Source: Achromobacter mucicolens
Lineage (GTDB): Bacteria > Pseudomonadota > Gammaproteobacteria > Burkholderiales > Burkholderiaceae_B
Reading direction: 5' to 3'
DNA length: 64,000 bases
Assembly: GCF_902859725.1 (NCBI RefSeq)
Contig: NZ_CADIJP010000026.1
Span: forward strand, 1-64,000
Below the pieces are notes generated by a model that saw nothing but the letters and a program-made list of their open reading frames with translations, had not been told where the DNA came from and searched no databases. Positions 1 to 8,161 of the stretch are shown here, piece by piece. Both the position numbers and the translations under genes were made by a program. The first letter of the stretch is position 1, and every line of letters begins with the position of its first letter.

Positions 1-2
1 GG

Positions 3-941
3 GCGCGGCTGTCGCGGGCGGGCAGCGAAAGGGCGCTGGCGCGCTGGCAGGGACTGCCGGGGGGCGCGGCGCCCCGGGTCTGCGGCACCGTCCAGGTCGA
101 GCGCGATGCCGGCCGGTCGGCGGCGCTGGCGGGCACCCTGGAAGCGCTGGCATTTCCGGCGGACTGGGTGCGCCAGGTGACGCGGGAAGAGGCTGGCGCA
201 TTGGCCGGACTGCCCGTGGCGCGGGGCGGCGTGTTTTTTTCACAAGGCATGCTGGTGCAGCCCGGGCTGCTGATCGAGGCGCTGCTGGCCGCGGCCGGCG
301 CGGCGGTGATTGCCGGGCGGGCCAGCCGCGTGTCGTCCGCGGGCCAGGGGTGGCGGGTTCTGGACGCCTTGGGGACGGAACTGGCCCGGGCAGACACCGT
401 GATCCTGGCCAATGCCGCCGGTTCGCGCGAGGTACTGGCAGCCAGCGGCTTGCTGGACCCGCTGCCCCGCGTCGCCCAGATGCACGCGCTGGCCGGCGAG
501 GTGACGCTGATCCCCGCGGCGGCCCTGGACGGCGGTCCGCGGTGCATCGTTGGCGGCGAAGGCTATCTTCTGCCGGATATTGGCGTGGGCTGCGTGGTCG
601 GCAGCACCTATGTCCACGGCGCCGCCGAGGCCTCGGTGGGCGCCGAAGGGCAGCGTGTCACATTGGGCAAGGCGGCGGGGCTTCTTGCCGGCCACTTCCC
701 GGCATTCGACGCGCTGGTTCCGGGCGATCTGCCCGGCTGGGCCGGGTGGCGCGCCGTCCTGCCTGGCCGTCTGCCAGCCGTCGGCGAGCTGCCTCACGCA
801 CCGGGTCTGTGGCTGGCCGCCGGCTACGCGTCGCGCGGATTGTCGTGGTCGGCGCTGATGGGGGACCTGATCGCGGCGCGTCTGATGGGCGAACCGCTGC
901 CGCTGGAGACCGATCTGGTCCAGCTTGTTTCACCACGATGA
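3..941 (+). CDS. mnmC: MnmC C-terminal FAD oxidoreductase domain (5' partial)
   Basis: The reading frame is open from the first bases of the window to the stop at 941, so the start and the FAD-binding N-terminus lie outside. The visible 312 residues match the C-terminal half of the DAO-type oxidoreductase domain of MnmC, which removes the carboxymethyl group from cmnm5s2U34 before methylation to mnm5s2U34 in the wobble position of several tRNAs. Supporting stretches are [15 protein letters not shown] near the window start and [17 protein letters not shown] followed by [16 protein letters not shown] near the end, the usual substrate/FAD closing region. Whether the methyltransferase half is fused upstream cannot be seen. 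A different DAO-family oxidase is the main alternative. Confidence 0.8.
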   Translation, partial: ARLSRAGSERALARWQGLPGGAAPRVCGTVQVERDAGRSAALAGTLEALAFPADWVRQVTREEAGALAGLPVARGGVFFSQGMLVQPGLLIEALLAAAGAAVIAGRASRVSSAGQGWRVLDALGTELARADTVILANAAGSREVLAASGLLDPLPRVAQMHALAGEVTLIPAAALDGGPRCIVGGEGYLLPDIGVGCVVGSTYVHGAAEASVGAEGQRVTLGKAAGLLAGHFPAFDALVPGDLPGWAGWRAVLPGRLPAVGELPHAPGLWLAAGYASRGLSWSALMGDLIAARLMGEPLPLETDLVQLVSPR

Positions 942-1209
942 AAAAAAATTAATGCGCCCGGGGCGGCACGCCCGGCTGGCGTAGAATTGTAAGAATTGCC
1001 GGAATTTGGCGCCAATAGGCCGCAATTGACCTTTCGGGCCGGCAATTCGGCGACTCGGCGGCATCTGCGCGCCTGACGCAGGCCAAGGGCTTTATGCCCC
1101 TTTTTTGGATGAAATAACCGTCCAAAAGAGGGATCGAGTTTATTTCAAAGCTCAAATCCGTCAAAATAGCGTCTTTTGATGGTTTTTGGCTTAAGCCGGG
1201 GGATGCTCT

Positions 1210-3435
1210 GTGCCGCCCAAGTTCGACTTTGCCCATACTACCCAGCTCGATAATGCCGAGCTGCTGACGTCCCGCCCCAGTCGCATCGATTTCGACGCGG
1301 GCGATGGGTTGCATCTGGTAGTCGAGGCGCATGCGCCTGGAGTTTTTCGCCTGCGCTGCGGCGAGGCGAACCACTTCAATGATGACAAGCCGGGCGCGCG
1401 TGCGCGCGCCGTGGCCGAAATGCTGCTCGCGCGCCAGGAGGCGGTGGGCGAAGCGACCATCGCGCCTCGCGATGGCGGGGACGGCTGGCGTATCACCCAG
1501 GGCGACGTCGCCCTGGAGATCCAGGCCAATCCCGTTCGCATCGCCCTGTACCGCAACGAAGACCGTGTCTTCGAATCCGAGGTTTCCGCGCATACGCCCG
1601 CATTTGGGCACAACGCGCTGGACCAGGCCGACGACGCCGTGTGGACGGCCGGTTTCACGTTGGCCGCCGACGAGCGGGTCTACGGCCTGGGTGAAACCCC
1701 GGGGGACCTGAACCGCCGCGAGGAATCGGTGGTTTCCGACGACCCCGAACACCGCGCGCTGCCGCTGGCCTGGAGTCCCCGAGGCTGGGGCGTCTATGCC
1801 AATACGATGCGCCGCGTGGAACATTCAGTGGGCGTCGCGCCGGCGGACTCGGCCTATGTGCTGACCGTCGATGACGCGGTGCTGGACCTGTTCCTGTTCG
1901 CCGGCGAACCCGCCGAAATCCTGAATCAATACACCGCGCTGACCGGCCGCGCCGGCCAGCCCGTCCTGTGGGCCATGGGCGCGTGGCTGCAGCAGGCCGC
2001 GGGCGAAATGCCCACGCAGACGGTTGCCCTGGTGGCGCGCATGCGCGAAAACCAGATTCCGGTGGACGCCGTGACGTTGGCCCAGCCAATCGCGTGGGGC
2101 TTTCAGGCGGACAAGACGGTTTTTGAATGGGATGCCCAACGCTTTCCCGACGCCAAGCAGATGCTGGCGCTCTTTCACAAACACAACGTGCATGTGGCGG
2201 CCTCCGGCTTTCCGGGCGTCATCAAGACCAGTCCGCTCTTTGAAGAGCTGGAAGACCGCGGCTGGCTGCTGACCAAGGACGACGGCGCTGCCCAGGTGTT
2301 CGACGGCAACGCGGCGACGTCCGGCCAGCCCTACGGCCTGCTCGACCTGACCTATCGCGACATCTACAACCTGTGGGTCGAGCGCCACCGCCAATTGGTG
2401 GAAGACGGTCTGGATGCGCCCGCCTGCGACGCGCAGATCGCCATCCCCGATGGCGTGACCGCCCGCAACGGCGAGACCGGCCCGGCCCTGCGCACGATGT
2501 ATCCGCTGCTGGTGCGCCGCGCGCTGTTCGACGCGGTGGCCGGATTGAAGGTGCCGCCCGAGGGCGTCGTGCCCAGCGCGGACCTCTTCCCGGCGGCCCA
2601 GCGCCTGCCGTGGCAGGTGGGACCGCAGGTCGACAACACCTGGGAAGGCCTGCGGCACACGCTGCGCACGTCCCTGTCGATCGGTTCCAGCGGCGTGCCC
2701 GTCCAGGTGCACAACATTGGTTCGGCCGCGCGCGACCGCGCCGGCATGACGCCCGAGCTTTACCTGCGCTGGCTGACCGCCGGCGTGTTCTCGGCCAATT
2801 TCGCCTTCCAGGGCGTGGAAGGGCTGATGCCCTGGGATTTCGGCGACGAAACCCTGTCCCACGCCAAGACCTGGATGCAGTGGCGCTACCGCCTGGTGCC
2901 CTACGTGCTGGGCGCCATCGAGGACTCGGCCCGCACCGGCCTGCCGGTGCAGCGCTCCATGGCGCTGTCGTTCCCGAACGATCCGCACGCCCACGAATGG
3001 GATCTGCAATACCTGCTGGGCCCGGCCCTGCTGGTGGCGCCGGTCACCGAACCGGGCAATCAGGTGCGCGTGTACCTGCCCAAGGGCGAGGCGTGGTGGG
3101 ATCTGAACACCGGCCATCGCTACGAGGGCGGCACCACCTGGACCATCGATTGCGAGCTTGGCCAGTTCCCGGTGTTCGGCCGCGAAGGTCACATGCTCTG
3201 TCTCGGTCCCGCCGCGCAGCATACGGGCGAGTTCAACTCGGCCCGCATCCTGGACGAGGTCTGGATGTTCGGCATGCCGGTGCATAACCCGGTCGTCATG
3301 CGCAACAAGATCCGCGTGATGCAGATGCAGGGTTCGAGCTACATCAAGGGGCTGGAAGGGCTGCGGATCTCGCCGTCCGAAGGCCTGGAAGTGAAGCGCC
3401 GCGGCGCGGAAGTCCGCATCTCGCGCGCACGCTGA
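1210..3435 (+). CDS. Glycoside hydrolase family 31-like protein with altered catalytic motifs
   Basis: The 741-residue product has the layout of GH31 alpha-glucosidase/alpha-xylosidase proteins: an N-terminal beta-sandwich (RVYGLGETPGDLNRR near residue 160), a TIM barrel, and a C-terminal sandwich (LLGPALLVAPVTEPG). The GTG start at 1210 follows a GGGGG stretch at a suitable distance. Asp407 in ACDAQIAIPD sits where the GH31 nucleophile is expected, but the flanking FGE-type residues are gone. The usual acid/base region reads GPQVDNTWEGL with Gln473 in the likely Asp column, and the normal HDIGG motif reads HNIGS. Whether it hydrolyses sugars is therefore doubtful; the host group uses few carbohydrates. 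Family membership is fairly sure, activity is not. Confidence 0.8.
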   Translation: MPPKFDFAHTTQLDNAELLTSRPSRIDFDAGDGLHLVVEAHAPGVFRLRCGEANHFNDDKPGARARAVAEMLLARQEAVGEATIAPRDGGDGWRITQGDVALEIQANPVRIALYRNEDRVFESEVSAHTPAFGHNALDQADDAVWTAGFTLAADERVYGLGETPGDLNRREESVVSDDPEHRALPLAWSPRGWGVYANTMRRVEHSVGVAPADSAYVLTVDDAVLDLFLFAGEPAEILNQYTALTGRAGQPVLWAMGAWLQQAAGEMPTQTVALVARMRENQIPVDAVTLAQPIAWGFQADKTVFEWDAQRFPDAKQMLALFHKHNVHVAASGFPGVIKTSPLFEELEDRGWLLTKDDGAAQVFDGNAATSGQPYGLLDLTYRDIYNLWVERHRQLVEDGLDAPACDAQIAIPDGVTARNGETGPALRTMYPLLVRRALFDAVAGLKVPPEGVVPSADLFPAAQRLPWQVGPQVDNTWEGLRHTLRTSLSIGSSGVPVQVHNIGSAARDRAGMTPELYLRWLTAGVFSANFAFQGVEGLMPWDFGDETLSHAKTWMQWRYRLVPYVLGAIEDSARTGLPVQRSMALSFPNDPHAHEWDLQYLLGPALLVAPVTEPGNQVRVYLPKGEAWWDLNTGHRYEGGTTWTIDCELGQFPVFGREGHMLCLGPAAQHTGEFNSARILDEVWMFGMPVHNPVVMRNKIRVMQMQGSSYIKGLEGLRISPSEGLEVKRRGAEVRISRAR

Positions 3436-3468
3436 ACCCGGGTCGGCCGCAAGCCGGCCGCCGAAAAG

Positions 3469-3508
3469 AAAGGGCAGTCAGGAAGGCTTTCCTTCCCGGC
3501 TGCCCTTT
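3469..3508 (+). terminator. Terminator after the GH31-like gene
   Basis: A nine-base outer stem (AAAGGGCAG at 3469-3477 with CTGCCCTTT at 3500-3508) encloses an inner GGAAGG/CCTTCC hairpin. The downstream T content is modest, so termination may be partial. Confidence 0.65.
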
Positions 3509-3622
3509 GTGTCTTTGCCGGATCGCCATTGGCGAGGCGTTTGCGCGGCTTTCCAGAAGCCTCGCGGCGTCGGGTCGGCAGTTGATATTACTTGTAGTTA
3601 TTAAAAATGGAAAAAACGGTCG

Positions 3623-3639
3623 TTCTCTTTAGAAGAGAA
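3623..3639. promoter_or_regulatory. Perfect inverted repeat in the metN leader
   Basis: TTCTCTT, a TAG spacer and AAGAGAA form a perfect 7-bp inverted repeat ending 20 nt before the metN start, in an AT-rich leader. It could be a regulator site or a small leader hairpin; the sequence does not decide. I saw no S-box/SAM riboswitch architecture in the 150 nt before metN. Confidence 0.35.
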
Positions 3640-3659
3640 AAGATACAAAATCGCTTGCC

Positions 3660-4748
3660 ATGATTCACATCGAGAACCTATCCAAGACCTACGCCACGCC
3701 GCATGGGGAATTCCAGGCGCTGCGAGGCATCAACCTGCACATCGAGCAGGGCGAGGTCTTCGGCATCATCGGTCCCAGCGGGGCCGGTAAAAGCACGCTG
3801 GTCCAGTGCATCAACCTGCTGGAACGTCCCAACCAGGGCAACATCTCCATCGGCGGCCAGGCGCTGACCGGCCTGACCGAAGCGCAGCTGCGTGAACAGC
3901 GCCGCCGCATCGGCATGGTGTTCCAGGGATTCAATCTGCTGTCGCGGCGCACGGTTTACGGCAACGTCGCCCTCCCGCTGGAAATCGCGGGCGTGTCCAA
4001 AGCCGAAATTCCAGCGCGCGTGGAGCGTCTGCTGGCGCTGGTCGGGCTGGAACACCTGCGCGACCGTTATCCCAGCCAGATCAGCGGCGGCCAGAAACAG
4101 CGCGTCGGCATCGCCCGCGCGCTGGCCAACAACCCCGATGTGCTGCTGAGCGACGAAGCCACGTCGGCGCTGGACCCCGAAACCACGCACAACATCCTGG
4201 CGCTGCTGCGCGACATCAACCGTAAGACCGGCGTGACCGTGGTCATGATCACGCACCAGATGGAAGTCGTGCGCGAGGTCTGCGATCGCGTCGCCGTGCT
4301 GTCGCAGGGCGAGGTCGTCGAAATCGGCAGCACCCGCGAGGTCTTTGCCCAACCCCGCCATGAAGTGACCCGCAACATGGTGTCGGCCGCCACCGCCTCG
4401 GAACTGACCGACGCCACGCTGGCCGCCGTCAAGGAACGCATCCAGGCGCTGGCCGCCGCCAAACCCGGCCAGACCGTGCGCCTGTTGCGCCTGTCGCTGA
4501 CCGGCACCGACGCATCGGGCGCCTTCCTGTCCGACCTGACCCGGCAATTCGGCCTGGACGTCGGGCTGGTGCAGGCGCGCGTTGAAGACATCCAGGGCGT
4601 GGCCGTCGGCACGATGTTTGTGCTGGCCCAAGGCACGCCCGCCGCGCTCAAGGACGGGATTGCCGCCTTGAACGCCCGTGACATTACCGTTGAAGAAATA
4701 GCTCATGAGTCCGCAACTGATCGACCTGCTTATTACGTCGCTGCTTGA
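3660..4748 (+). CDS. metN: Methionine ABC transporter ATP-binding protein MetN
   Basis: This is the ATPase of the high-affinity methionine importer at the inner membrane face. Visible motifs are Walker A GPSGAGKS (residues 38-45), the signature ISGGQKQRVGIARAL, Walker B VLLSDEATSALD and the H-loop MITHQ. The C-terminal 80 residues after about 280 correspond to the NIL/ACT-like domain that binds methionine and gives trans-inhibition. At 362 residues it is of normal MetN length. It heads metN-metI-metQ, and its last 44 nt overlap metI in another frame, implying coupled translation. The ATG at 3660 begins a canonical MIHIENLSK start, although no strong Shine-Dalgarno precedes it. Confidence 0.95.
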   Translation: MIHIENLSKTYATPHGEFQALRGINLHIEQGEVFGIIGPSGAGKSTLVQCINLLERPNQGNISIGGQALTGLTEAQLREQRRRIGMVFQGFNLLSRRTVYGNVALPLEIAGVSKAEIPARVERLLALVGLEHLRDRYPSQISGGQKQRVGIARALANNPDVLLSDEATSALDPETTHNILALLRDINRKTGVTVVMITHQMEVVREVCDRVAVLSQGEVVEIGSTREVFAQPRHEVTRNMVSAATASELTDATLAAVKERIQALAAAKPGQTVRLLRLSLTGTDASGAFLSDLTRQFGLDVGLVQARVEDIQGVAVGTMFVLAQGTPAALKDGIAALNARDITVEEIAHESATDRPAYYVAA

Positions 4749-5358
4749 CACCCTGCTGATGGTGGGCGTGGCCAGCGCCATCGCGGTGATCATCGGCATT
4801 CCGCTTGGCGTCACGCTGACGGTGACCGCGCGTGGCAACATGCTTGAAAATCAGCCCGTGAACCACGTGCTGGGCGCCATCATCAACGCGACCCGTTCGG
4901 TGCCGTTCGTGATCCTGATGGTCGCGATCATCCCGTTCACGCGGCTGGTGGCGCAGACGTCCATCGGCACCACCGCCGCCATCGTGCCCTTGTCGGTGGC
5001 CGCCATTCCCTTCATGGCGCGCATCGCGGAAAACGCCATGCGCGAGGTCGATCCGGGCCTCATCACCGCGGCGCGCGCCATGGGCGCATCGCCGATGCAG
5101 ATCATCATGAAGGTGCTGCTGCCCGAAGCCCTGCCGGGCCTCATCGCCGCCACCATCGTCACCGTGGTCAGCCTGATCGGTTATTCGGCCATGGCCGGCG
5201 CCATCGGCGGCGGCGGGCTGGGCGACCTGGCGATCCGCTATGGCTACCAGCGCTTCCAGTCCGACGTCATGGCCGCGGTCGTAATCGTGCTGATCGTTCT
5301 GGTCCAAGCCATCCAGAGCCTGGGCGACCGCTTCGTGCGCCGCATGTCGCATCGCTGA
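4705..5358 (+). CDS. metI: Methionine ABC transporter permease MetI
   Basis: The 217-residue product is the membrane permease of the MetNIQ importer, with five predicted hydrophobic segments and the ABC permease EAA loop near EALPGLIAATIVTVVSLIGY. The segment MAGAIGGGGLGDLAIRYGYQ is highly characteristic of MetI proteins. It starts inside the end of metN (44-nt overlap) and is followed 45 nt later by metQ. Family identity is secure; the only unusual feature is the long overlap with metN. Confidence 0.94.
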   Translation: MSPQLIDLLITSLLDTLLMVGVASAIAVIIGIPLGVTLTVTARGNMLENQPVNHVLGAIINATRSVPFVILMVAIIPFTRLVAQTSIGTTAAIVPLSVAAIPFMARIAENAMREVDPGLITAARAMGASPMQIIMKVLLPEALPGLIAATIVTVVSLIGYSAMAGAIGGGGLGDLAIRYGYQRFQSDVMAAVVIVLIVLVQAIQSLGDRFVRRMSHR

Positions 5359-5403
5359 TCTTCTTCGTTTTTTCCTACTTCCGTCATATCGGGATATCGC
5401 AAC

Positions 5404-6201
5404 ATGAGCATCAAGGTTTTGAAGTCGCTGGCCGCGTTCGCTTTGGGCGCCGCCGTATTCGCCCAGCCCGCGCTGGCCCAGGACAAGCCGCTGAAGGTCG
5501 GCGTCACCGCCGGCCCGCACGCCCAGATCTTTGATGTGGTCAAGGCCGAAGCCGCCAAGCAGGGCTTGAACCTGCAGGTCATCGAGTTCTCGGACTACGT
5601 GCAGCCGAACGTGGCGCTCGCCGCTGGCGACCTGGATCTGAACAGCTACCAGCACCAGCCCTACCTGGACAACGCCAATGCCGACCGCGGCTACAAGCTG
5701 GTCAGCATCGCCAAGACCGTTATCTTCCCGATCGGCATCTACAGCAAGAAGATCAAGTCGCTGTCCGAGCTGAAGGAAGGCGCCCGCATCGCGCTGCCGA
5801 ACGACCCGACCAACGGCGGCCGCGCCCTGTTGCTGCTGCAGGCCAATGGCCTGATCAAGCTGCGTCCGGAAGCCGGCCTGAAGGCCACGCCGATCGACGT
5901 GGTCGAGAACCCCAAGAAGCTGCGTTTCATCGAACTGGACGCCGCCCAACTGCCGCGCTCGCTGGATGACACCGACGCTTCGGCTGTGAACACCAACTTC
6001 GCGCTGGAAGCCGGACTGAACCCGACCAAGGACGCCATCGCCCAGGAATCGCCCGACTCGCCTTACGCCAACGTGCTGGTCGTGCGTGAAAAGGACAAGG
6101 ACCGTCCCGAGTTCGCCAAGCTGGTCTCCATCTATCACAGCCCGGCAGTGAAGCAGTTCATCGAAACCAAGTTCAAGGGCGCGGTGGTGGCTGCCTGGTA
6201 A
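5404..6201 (+). CDS. metQ: Methionine-binding periplasmic protein MetQ
   Basis: The product is the substrate-binding component of the methionine importer (NlpA/MetQ family, 265 residues). An N-terminal signal peptide with a hydrophobic core ends in AQPALAQ; there is no cysteine lipobox, so it should be a soluble periplasmic protein and not a lipoprotein as in E. coli. The core LKVGVTAGPHAQIFDVVK and the DLDLNSYQHQPYLD region are typical of ligand binding in this family. It is the last gene of metNIQ and is followed by a GC-rich hairpin. Confidence 0.94.
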   Translation: MSIKVLKSLAAFALGAAVFAQPALAQDKPLKVGVTAGPHAQIFDVVKAEAAKQGLNLQVIEFSDYVQPNVALAAGDLDLNSYQHQPYLDNANADRGYKLVSIAKTVIFPIGIYSKKIKSLSELKEGARIALPNDPTNGGRALLLLQANGLIKLRPEAGLKATPIDVVENPKKLRFIELDAAQLPRSLDDTDASAVNTNFALEAGLNPTKDAIAQESPDSPYANVLVVREKDKDRPEFAKLVSIYHSPAVKQFIETKFKGAVVAAW

Positions 6202-6221
6202 TCCCGCGCGCCGCACGACCC

Positions 6222-6250
6222 GCAAACGGCCGCCGCGAGCGGCCGTTTGC
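6222..6250 (+). terminator. Terminator after metQ
   Basis: An 11-bp perfect stem (GCAAACGGCCG at 6222-6232 with CGGCCGTTTGC at 6240-6250) lies 20 nt after the metQ stop. No long T-run follows, so it may act weakly or with Rho. Confidence 0.6.
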
Positions 6251-6289
6251 TTGCCTGGCTTCGCTGGCAGGATGGCACGCTGTCATTTT

Positions 6290-6318
6290 TTGACAAGCCC
6301 TTTGAATTCCGCCATAAT
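6290..6318 (+). promoter_or_regulatory. Sigma-70 promoter of tRNA-Lys(TTT)
   Basis: A consensus -35 TTGACA (6290-6295), a 17-bp spacer and a -10 CATAAT (6313-6318) lie immediately before the tRNA gene at 6333. Confidence 0.8.
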
Positions 6319-6332
6319 TTCGGGCTTCGGTC

Positions 6333-6408
6333 GGGTTGTTAGCTCAGTCGGTAGAGCAGCGGACTTTTAATCCGTTGGTCGCGAGTTCGAGTCTCGCACA
6401 ACCCACCA
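6333..6408 (+). tRNA. tRNA-Lys(TTT)
   Basis: A 76-nt cloverleaf with acceptor arm GGGTTGT/ACAACCC, D-loop AGCTCAGTCGGTAGAGC, anticodon loop CTTTTAA (anticodon TTT), T-arm GTTCGAGTC, and an encoded 3' CCA. Confidence 0.97.
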
Positions 6409-6434
6409 CCCCAATTCGCGCAAGCATCGAATCG

Positions 6435-6463
6435 AACGCCGCTATATCGTTAGCGGCGTTTTT
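6435..6463 (+). terminator. Terminator of tRNA-Lys(TTT)
   Basis: A 10-bp perfect stem (AACGCCGCTA at 6435-6444, TAGCGGCGTT at 6451-6460) is followed by Ts. The stem core is repeated in the next hairpin at 6491-6520. Confidence 0.8.
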
Positions 6464-6490
6464 CGTTGGTGCCAATCTTGCGCCAAATAC

Positions 6491-6520
6491 AAAACGCCGC
6501 TATCGAAATAGCGGCGTTTT
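6491..6520. terminator. Bidirectional terminator between the tRNA and the autotransporter relic
   Basis: AAAACGCCGCTAT (6491-6503) pairs perfectly with ATAGCGGCGTTTT (6508-6520) around a CGAA loop, giving a U-tract on either strand. It shares the core ACGCCGCTA with the preceding terminator and would have ended the minus-strand autotransporter gene now reduced to a relic. Confidence 0.75.
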
Positions 6521-6545
6521 GCTTTGCCCGGCGTTCGTGTACGTC

Positions 6546-6731
6546 TTAGTACCGCCAGGTCATGTGGACGGAACCGGCGTTTTCCCGGTTGCCGCCGCCA
6601 AACTGGCCGGTGTAATTCAGGCCAATGGTTGCATTGCGCGTGAGCGCGGTTTCGACGCCGAGCTCGGCCAGCGCGGCATCGCGCGCGATGGGAGCGCCGG
6701 CCACGGTGAAGGCTTGGCCGCCATCGAAGTT
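6546..6731 (-). pseudogene. Relic of an autotransporter beta-barrel C-terminus
   Basis: Read on the minus strand, 61 codons run from an in-frame stop at 6732-6734 to a TAA at 6546-6548. They encode pieces such as RDAALAELGVETALTRNAT, IGLNYTGQFGGG and a final HMTWRY, which is the pattern of the last beta strands of type V secretion autotransporters (terminal aromatic residue, alternating hydrophobics). Everything upstream, including passenger and most of the barrel, is missing, and I find no continuation in other frames up to 7115. It is a deletion remnant behind a still intact terminator. Confidence 0.7.
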
Positions 6732-7115
6732 TCAATTCATTTGAGGCATTTCGCGTTCGATAAGTGAATTTAGCTGAGGCGGAATGGCGCAACTCTTGAA
6801 AAGAGCCATGACGCACGTGAAGGGAAGGCGGGGATGTGAGGGATGCTGTGGCCTCGATGCTCGGGAAGCCTGCGCGTTGGGGCGCGCTCAAAAGATCTTA
6901 CGCTTTGCAGAGAAACTCAAAGCCAAAAAAACACGGGTGTTGACGGCTATATTTCTCATTATGGTGCGACCCCAATTTTGATGCCGAGGGCTTGGTCTTC
7001 CGTTTTTCAGGAGCATCGCGTATAACTTCTGAACGATATGTGCACCGCAACATGGCGCATATCGCAGTCACACCGATCGCAAGCTCACCCCCAGCCTCCC
7101 GCAAGGAGTTCCGCC
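6732..7115. other. Non-coding spacer
   Basis: This stretch is lower in GC than the neighbours and holds only short open frames with no recognisable similarity. A run of As (6926-6932) and no convincing hairpin are seen. The final 15 nt contain the AAGGAG ribosome site of the patatin-like gene. Confidence 0.4.
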
Positions 7116-8159
7116 GTGGCCCGATCCAAAGCGTCAGCGACTGCCCGCGATCCCGTCTTGATCGATCTTGCGCTGCAGGGGGGAGGCGCGCACGGCGCCT
7201 TCACCTGGGGCGTGCTGGACCGGCTGCTGGAAGAATCGTGGCTCGGCATCGACGGCATCTCCGGCACCTCGGCCGGCGCCATGAATGCCGCCGTGATGGT
7301 GCTGGGACATGCGCGCGGGGGCGCGCAGGGCGCCCGCGCCGCGCTCGAGGACTTCTGGCGCCGCGTGTCCGACGCGGCCCGCTTCAGTCCCTTTCGCCGC
7401 AGCCCGCTCGACATCCTGATGGGTTCGTGGTCGCTGGACAATTCCCCCATGTTCATCGCCTTCGACATGGCGTCGCGGGTGTTCTCTCCCTATGACCTCA
7501 GCGCGTCCGGGGCCAATCCCCTGGCCGCCATCCTGCGGGAGGTGATTGATTTCGACGAACTGGCGCGCGCGCCCATCCATCTGTTCGTCACCGCGACGAA
7601 CGCGCGCACGGGCCGGGGCCGGGTGTTCAAGAATGCCGAGGTCAATGCCGACGTGCTGCTGGCGTCGGCCTGCCTGCCCACGCTGTTCCGCGCCGTGATG
7701 ATCGACGGCGATCCCTATTGGGACGGCGGCTACAGCGGCAATCCGACCATCACGCCGCTGGTGCGGGACTGCCAGTCGCACGACACGATCCTGGTGCAGA
7801 TCAATCCGGTGGAGCGGGCCGGGTTGCCCAGCAGCGCCCGCGAGATCATGAACCGCCTGAACGAAGTCACCTTCAACGCATCGCTCCTGAAGGAGCTGCG
7901 CATGATCGCGCTGCTGCGTCAGGTGGCCGACCCCGGCAATGGCGAGGGCAGGATGTGGGCGCAGATGCGGATACACCGGATCTCGTCCGACCTCATGGTG
8001 GAGCTGGGGTACTCGTCCAAGCTCAACGCCGAATGGCCGTTCCTGTGCATGCTGCGCGACGAGGGCAGAAAGGCGGCCGAGCGCTTCCTGGCCGAACACG
8101 GCGACGACCTGGGCAAACGGTCGTCATTGGATATCGACGAATTGCTGGGCGAGGTCTGA
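7116..8159 (+). CDS. Patatin-like phospholipase
   Basis: The 347-residue product has the patatin fold signatures: oxyanion-hole glycines LQGGGAHGAF, the nucleophile elbow GTSAG, and the catalytic Asp in YWDGGYSGNP. Proteins of this kind are Ser-Asp lipid acyl hydrolases; the natural substrate here is unknown. I chose the GTG at 7116 because AAGGAG lies 7 nt upstream; an in-frame earlier start at 7038 would add a low-complexity leader with no ribosome site. A GntP-type permease begins 2 nt after the stop, so the two genes are probably cotranscribed. The lack of a signal peptide suggests a cytoplasmic or peripheral membrane protein. Confidence 0.87.
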   Translation: MARSKASATARDPVLIDLALQGGGAHGAFTWGVLDRLLEESWLGIDGISGTSAGAMNAAVMVLGHARGGAQGARAALEDFWRRVSDAARFSPFRRSPLDILMGSWSLDNSPMFIAFDMASRVFSPYDLSASGANPLAAILREVIDFDELARAPIHLFVTATNARTGRGRVFKNAEVNADVLLASACLPTLFRAVMIDGDPYWDGGYSGNPTITPLVRDCQSHDTILVQINPVERAGLPSSAREIMNRLNEVTFNASLLKELRMIALLRQVADPGNGEGRMWAQMRIHRISSDLMVELGYSSKLNAEWPFLCMLRDEGRKAAERFLAEHGDDLGKRSSLDIDELLGEV

Positions 8160-8161
8160 TC

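Noticed and set aside
1825-3285. 486-codon minus-strand frame opposite the GH31 gene
   Set aside because: Shadow of a high-GC gene; residue composition is His/Arg/Gln rich with no family pattern.
3511-3659. SAM riboswitch before metN
   Set aside because: No S-box or other SAM aptamer core could be traced; only a 7-bp inverted repeat is present.
4684-6225. 513-codon minus-strand frame opposite metI-metQ
   Set aside because: His/Arg/Gly-rich shadow translation of a well-identified operon.
6336-6767. Plus-strand frame starting within tRNA-Lys(TTT)
   Set aside because: It begins inside a tRNA and crosses two terminators and the autotransporter relic.
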